64,000 bases of DNA from Paragonimus skrjabini miyazakii (lineage: Eukaryota; Platyhelminthes; Trematoda; Plagiorchiida; Troglotrematidae): the NCBI GenBank assembly GCA_014338405.1, contig JTDE01000150.1:180452-244451 (forward strand), written 5' to 3'. How positions within the stretch are numbered: the first letter of the stretch is position 1; each line of letters starts with the position of its first letter. A model generated the notes under the pieces. It was given only the letters and a program-made list of their open reading frames with translations. It searched no databases and had not been told where the DNA came from. This document shows, one piece after another, positions 58,401-64,000 of the stretch. The translations under genes and the position numbers were made by a program.

Positions 58401-60355
58401 TTGTGGCCCTAGTATGAGCTTCCTTATAAATATAGGACTGAGGCCAAACAACTAAAACGTGTTACGGAGACAACGGTTCGCTAGTTTGGACCCAGTAGAT
58501 TCGAAAAATAGGCAATAATTTTGGCTGGAAGATAGTGGAGTATTTGTGAACATGTGAAATGGGTCCCAAAGATACACTCTTTTTGCACACTTCAGCTGGG
58601 AATTTACTATTCTAGATGGACGGATGCGCTCGAAAGTGGCTGTATTAACATCCCCGTTCCGTTTTATTATAACACACACTGGCTACTTTTTGCGTCGTTA
58701 TTTTGTTGCAATTGGCCTGGTAATAAAACACAGAAAATGAGCCTTATAAGTTACTTTCTATACTCATGCTTTGATTGGTATTATCTAAAAAGTCCCATTT
58801 CTGTGTGGCGGAAAAAACATGATCAGACTAAGTTCTTTTGATAACAGTCGTCCAATTTACAGGACAAGCCGAATATGATAATTTTGCAACACAAAATGGT
58901 ATTGACTGAATGCTTCTCAGCGTGTATCGCATGAGCGATGGTCTCTCTTGATGAGGTATATGTTAGGGTAGCACGGAGATAAGGGCGCTTAGTTTACGTA
59001 AGTTGGAGCATTTTCGTAGTGTCTGGATAAGGGACTCAAAAAACCGTTCAATGTTGTGAAATGTCGATCTCAGCGTTGATCAGAAAAACCTTATAATCAA
59101 ATATGCAGCAGAAGTTACCCTTGTACCAAATGCTATAATAATGTGAGGATGTAATAAAGAATTTTCTTGCCACAAAGAAAATGTAACATTTTTAGCCCAG
59201 AATTGACACGATAAGTAATTTCTAATATACTGATGCGCCGATACAATGAACGGAACAATCATGTTACAGATGTTTCCGAGCTGAGATACTACAATGTACC
59301 GTACTGTTTGATGACATTTCTTTCAAAGATATGCACGTGGATTAGCACATTACTCAAGGTTACACAAAACTTTGTACAAAATTCATACAGTTGTGTGTCG
59401 CAGTGGCACAAGTGTACAAATAACTTTATACATTTAAGCGTCACGTTTTGCTGACTTATATACTACACAGTTTCTAGGACTGGGGTGTTTTTAGACCGCT
59501 TACGCTTTTGTGAGCTGATTATACAGAAGCTGCTGCATCACGATTTTCGAATGATTGCTTTATGGATAATTTAGACCAATTATCCCAATGAACCGAATAG
59601 TCAGCAGTTTGAATAGCCGGGTTTGTGTAAAAAGATGGTCAAAACATCGTTGTCTTCTCATTAGATAACCATTGGGAGACCAATTTTTAACTAGTTCCGT
59701 GGCACACTGGAAGCATGGGGGACGCAGCATACTATCGGTCGAATGCCTTGATAGACGTTTTCAAATTGTTTGCCTTTTATGTCTGAACGAGCTTAGTCGA
59801 GTGAAAACGGATTATTTTTTGTATCAAACTGCTTGAAAATTTCGTAAACGTCAAGTTTTTGTTTTTGGAAATTCTATCTTGTTTTAGTCGAGTCTACCGT
59901 GCGAGATAAACAAAGTTCACGATACTGGCGACAGCCGCTTCTGATGAAAATTTACCGTGATAATATACATAGAACAACTAAGATAAAGTATGCAGCATGT
60001 TCAAGTCTAAAATGAGGCAATGCAAACAAATACAACATGGTCACGATAGGGAATCGCAAGCGGCAAATAAGCAGAACACATTCAGTTTAAAAGTAGTCGC
60101 ATATCGATGATTCGATTCCGTCCAGTACCAACTGATTTGAGCACTACTCCGATTGATTATAGCTATTTGTTCCATGGTTTTAAGCAAATAGACTTATTCA
60201 TTGAATGTAACCGACGATGACGAACCTCGCCTAGGGAATCAAATTTCTTCACGCAAACTTGAAACGGCGAGTAGTGGATACATGTTCCTACTGGTCCATT
60301 AAGTAATCAACGATATGTAGTCCTTGATGGAGTCATCACGTGGTTACTTGAAACA
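55451..60355. other. no recognisable gene or repeat
   Basis: Scattered ORFs of 67-115 codons, often overlapping on both strands (for example 56,115-56,462 minus against 56,142-56,345 plus), none with a known motif. An ORF at 56,575-56,799 plus (KKYIAVAGKRNAVLRGSWRE) looks mildly protein-like but lacks splice support. Confidence 0.4.
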
Positions 60356-60376
60356 TATGTATATATATATATGTAT
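60356..60376. repeat. short (TA)n run
   Basis: TATGTATATATATATATGTA, nearly palindromic. A minor simple repeat. Confidence 0.85.
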
Positions 60377-62511
60377 AGATAAGGTTTTGTCATATTCTAT
60401 TCTGTTCAAGGACAAAACTGACGATCTTGGCTTATGACCCAACATCGTCAATCGTACGTGCGAATGATTCCAACTCCAAACACTGTCAGTGAATGTTCAT
60501 ATATCTGTGTGATCCAGTCACTTCCCGCTGATCAGATCATAAGGAACTCAATAAACGGATAATTGCATGCACTGAACTTCATAAACTATGTGTTCATGGC
60601 TCACTGTCGAATGATGATGCCACCGGAATGGAGCAGATGACGTGAAAAGAATTTTGCAGCCATACCATCATTAATGTCAGCTGCTGAAAGGCTCAACATG
60701 GCGGTTGAAACAAGTATTCAACGTTGTGTTGATGATTAGATAATCAGCACTACATCCGCCTGTCTGCTGAAGAGTCGCAAAAGTTGAAGGCTCAAACACG
60801 ACGAGTATAATGGTGACCATCGGGCTAGTCAGGCTGGCGCACGGATATGACTTTGACATAAGCGTTTATGAGGACCCACTAATTAGAATAAATATCTGAT
60901 CCCAGTAAAAACATATCATCCAGGTTTGATCTTCTGAGCAGGAAATAGCACATACCAGTAGTTATTGATAGCGCACTGACCTGTTCATTTCTGGTATACC
61001 ATATCGTATACCATTTAGACCCTCGGAATTATTCACTTGACCTTCGGAATCCATCAGTTAGACAAATCGACCACGATGCAAGAAATAACTCTGAAGGTGC
61101 TCTGCTAACTGGGAAACCATCGCTTGTGAATACAAAATGGATCGTATTATGCAGACAACATTTTTCTGCGATATACTATGAAAACTCAAACACATGGCCA
61201 AGGTGAGATCAAAATAGTTATCATAATGGAGACACCGCTAAGATATCTACATTTTAAGTTGAAGTGTTTGGCTTTTCATGCTCTTCCAACAGTTATTAAC
61301 ACAAATGTCACAAGAAATGTAGAGGCGTGATTCGATTATCGAAGACGCAAACAGTCTTCACACCGAAAGAGAAACGGTATGTCCATTTTTTTCTGATGTA
61401 AAGTCACTAGAAAAATCAAAACTTCGACAGTGGGTCCTTACTAAACAATCATGACCAAACCTACACATTACCTATGCGGAACCGGGCGGTAGTTAGTACA
61501 GTCCGTTTGTTATACATACATACAGGTACAGATGAAAGGGACAACTTATCCTGCACTCACTTGGCAGTTGCAAAGATGGTGAGGTCCACCTAAATAGACG
61601 AATACCGTTACTTTGGTTAGTGACAGTCACTTTATAGTTGAACAGCTTCATGTAACTATATGCCAAAATATTGAAATCTGTTTTCCCTAATTCGAAGATA
61701 GGTGACACACAGTTAAGACATTTAAAACGCTTCTACCCAGTAATCAGGTAGCAACAGATCCAGAACAACAAGAAGACAAACCATCGGCTGCGTTCCTGCT
61801 AATGAACAGTGTGTGATAGTTGACAATTGTAATAGCAAAATCAGATCATATTAGCTGATAAAGCTCACACACAGCCATACGCTTAACCATTCTTTCGATG
61901 GTAAACAGTCTTTACAAAGACTATAAAACTCTATCACAAATCTGGGAGCCAGAGGAATATTTGATGGCGGTCTTGATTTACCCCCTGGCACAAATGGCAT
62001 GTGCCAACATCTACTTGCAACGCTGACAAAAACTGGAAGTTTATGTTGTCTTTTTCCTGAAACGATGTTATTTGCTAACAGCAGGCCACAACGAAACATT
62101 GACCGGGAGACCACCAACTCCTAAACCGTTGTTGCAACCCCAAAACAGACTTGTCCACGTCGGTCACAAATATAAATGCGTGTGAGCTACCCTTTGAACT
62201 CCCGTATTCAACTCAGTTTAGACAACAGCGTTAGCAGAACCAGGTTTTCACAACTAACTCGGCCTAAATGGAGTTAAAAATCATGCATACTAATGGTTAG
62301 TTAATTATTGGTTGGCAAGTTCCAGATTACCTTATACACAACCGACTGACATTAGGGAATGCACGGATCAATTTGTTCAAATTGTTTGCTTCACATTCCA
62401 GAGTGAAATCAAACAAATTTACGTTTCAAGTGGCTAGTAACTTCAATGGAACTCCCGTTGTTTGTTATATTGTACTATTCTTCTTCCTATTCTGCTGGAG
62501 CCTACCACTAG
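60377..62511. other. no recognisable gene or repeat
   Basis: AT-rich. A minus frame at 61,851-62,117 (88 codons) has no motif. Nothing firm. Confidence 0.4.
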
Positions 62512-62634
62512 TGTCATCTCACGTGATTTTCGTACAAGACGCGACGCTGAACGCTGTTGTAATTTGCCGGACAGTGACTTCTGCCAACACGATGAGCGTA
62601 CTGAGAATCCAAGTGATTTACCAGTTTGTTACAG
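62512..62634 (+). CDS. possible cysteine-rich exon
   Basis: Follows a pyrimidine-rich acceptor (CTATTCTGCTGG...CCACTAG ending 62,511). It reads VISRDFRTRRDAERCCNLPD, SDFCQHDERTENPSDLPVCY, ending at ACAG followed by GTTTTC, a weak donor. Four cysteines in 40 residues suggest a secreted, disulphide-bonded segment. Enters and leaves with two bases of a codon. Overlaps a longer hydrophobic ORF in another frame, which may be the shadow, or the reverse. Confidence 0.25.
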
Positions 62635-62935
62635 GTTTTCACTCACTTCACCTTAGCAATTCATTCAAGTTTTTAGTTGGGACATTCCCTAGCTCATCAG
62701 AGATGGATAAGTACTGAGTTATCCACCGGTATATCATTTTGTTTTCCAAGGATATGCCAGAGTACGGTCTGCATGCATGACAGCCATCTGCAACAAACAT
62801 TTGTTTGTACCTATGTGTGACAGCATTCTTCCACCACTTCCAAATAAGACAATTGATTCGGCTCACTTTGAACAAAGCTGCATTTGCCCACCTTTTGTAA
62901 CTAAACAAAAAGATGTGTATTTCAAAGATATCTAG

Positions 62936-63125
62936 AGGATTCACGCAAAAATATCCAACGTGTACGTGTTCTCGTTACCGAGGTACATATTACTACATTA
63001 CATGCCGGCTGATGGGATGTAGAACTATTCAGATCACGCCGGTTCGCATCACGTCTTGTCATTCGCTCATGGAAATAACTTCTTCAGAACTGGATAGACA
63101 CGTTTTTAGCACGCGAAGTCTGTGA
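62936..63125 (+). CDS. possible terminal exon, cysteine-containing
   Basis: After TTTCAAAGATATCTAG (ends 62,935) the frame reads GFTQKYPTCTCSRYRGTYYY, ITCRLMGCRTIQITPVRITS, CHSLMEITSSELDRHVFSTR, SL, stop. The phase fits 62,512-62,634 exactly, giving nine cysteines over both exons and a 301-base intron. The acceptor tract is poor. No family recognised. Confidence 0.25.
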
Positions 63126-63259
63126 GTGAACCATTGTAGTTTTCTGCTTGGTTATTTGAAAGTTAACATCGGATCGTTTTAAGAACTCCCCTGGAATTAC
63201 GTCTTGTTGTGAAACAATAGAACTGATCCTGGCTGTGACAAAGTTATGCACTATTTAAC

Positions 63260-63355
63260 AGCTCTAATTAAAGCAAAACTCGAGTTCAGTGCTTTTTTGG
63301 AAAGGGGCCGACTAGAAAGTCTATGGGAATGCAACAGCAACGATCAATTTTGGTG
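63260..63355 (+). mobile_element. fragment of family A element
   Basis: GCTCTAATTAAAGCAAAACTCGAG, GAAAGGGGCCGACTAGAAAG, TCTATGGGAATGCAACAG and CGATCAATTTTGG follow the 3' half of the complete copies. The tRNA-like part is absent. Confidence 0.75.
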
Positions 63356-63605
63356 ACGTTCATTCTGTATGAGAACCAGTTTTGTTTGGCATAATCACTG
63401 ACTTGAGCTAGGGTAAAGTTCCCCAACTCATCAGTGATCAATCTGAAGAGAATTGCGCCATCGTCAAGCTCGCGTGGTTCCCCAAGTGTCGGCTCATGTG
63501 ACATTATTTTGCGTGGACTGGAGTGACTGATAACTTGTTTTTGGATATCAGCGTGACAACCGCATGCACCCGAAAAAGTTATTTTTACCAATTTTTCACT
63601 TTATT
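63286..63605 (-). CDS. possible exon reading into a family A repeat
   Basis: Minus-strand frame opening after TTGTTTGTTTTTCAAATAAAG: EKLVKITFSGACGCHADIQK, QVISHSSPRKIMSHEPTLGE, PRELDDGAILFRLITDELGN, FTLAQVSDYAKQNWFSYRMN, then about 20 codons that are the family A repeat read antisense (DRCCCIPIDFLVGPFPKKH) to the stop. The part outside the repeat looks more protein-like than most. No family recognised; if real, the repeat supplies its C-terminus. Confidence 0.3.
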
Positions 63606-64000
63606 TGAAAAACAAACAAAGCACATAACTTATAGGGAACTTCGGGTGTGGTTATCTCCGTTGGCTGGACACTGAGCAGTTTATAAAACGGTTACATAAC
63701 GGCGTATATAATTTTTCCTCAACAGAGCTAACATTTTGTGTCAGCATTTGAAAGCATGTCGATATTGTAGCAATAACCGTAATAAAAAACAAGAGTCTAA
63801 AGATAACAAACAAAGTAGACATCTTGTTCTTTGTAATTCTTTAAAAGCGGGCTTGTTCTGCAGTGCAAAACACGTTTGGTGTATGTCACACTATCGGTTT
63901 AAGAACAGAATGTTGACAGATTGTTGGCGTGCGTTTGCTACTTTCGTTGTAATCAGAAGTGATCAAGATGGTTGCAGTTTTGTATTTTGCGCTCTAAAAC
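63606..64000. other. no recognisable gene or repeat
   Basis: AT-rich, nothing supportable to the end of the window. Confidence 0.4.

Noticed and set aside
1..64000. Bacterial or viral gene clusters, CRISPR arrays, operons
   Set aside because: No long tightly packed ORFs, no regularly spaced repeats, and the retroelement content is typical of an animal nuclear genome.

Overview
The window looks like part of a metazoan nuclear genome, most likely a parasitic flatworm (trematode). It is AT-rich, has no run of long ORFs and no bacterial-style operons, contains a 620-base assembly gap, and is littered with decayed retroelements. The organism call is an inference from three things: the mix of Penelope-like, R2-like and APE-type non-LTR elements, tRNA-derived short repeats, and protein wording that resembles fluke retroelement proteins. 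I cannot test it without a search. Most of the window is probably intron or intergenic DNA.

Layout. 1-298 is the 3' untranslated end of an R2-like retrotransposon whose body lies outside the window. 300-15,660 is mostly featureless, broken by two families of tRNA-derived repeats (5.4 kb, 6.6 kb, and a striking fold-back copy at 11.2-11.65 kb) and one possible exon (14.84 kb). 15,679-18,815 is a nearly full-length but broken R2-like element ending in the same 3' region as seen at 1-298. 20.0 kb and 24.3 kb hold two complete copies of an approximately 295-bp element in which a tRNA-like Pol III promoter sits between terminal inverted repeats. 27.1-31.3 kb contains a GC-rich island and two copies of an unclassified repeat. 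32.2-36.45 kb is a compound of two APE-type non-LTR fragments facing each other tail to tail, one crossing the gap.

The right half has a scatter of exon-like ORFs with plausible splice sites (42-50 kb, 53.7 kb, 55.2 kb, 62.5-63.6 kb) and a Penelope-like fragment with a decayed GIY-YIG endonuclease (51.3-52.1 kb). AT repeats lie at 39.8 and 60.4 kb, with a perfect palindrome at 41.3 kb.

No host gene could be identified by family. The exon calls rest on ORF length and splice-site context only. In AT-rich DNA of this size many ORFs of 60-110 codons arise by chance, so each such call has low confidence. The best-supported and most unusual structures are the 104-bp perfect inverted repeat of a tRNA-like sequence at 11.2 kb and the inverted-repeat-bounded tRNA element at 24.3 and 20.0 kb.
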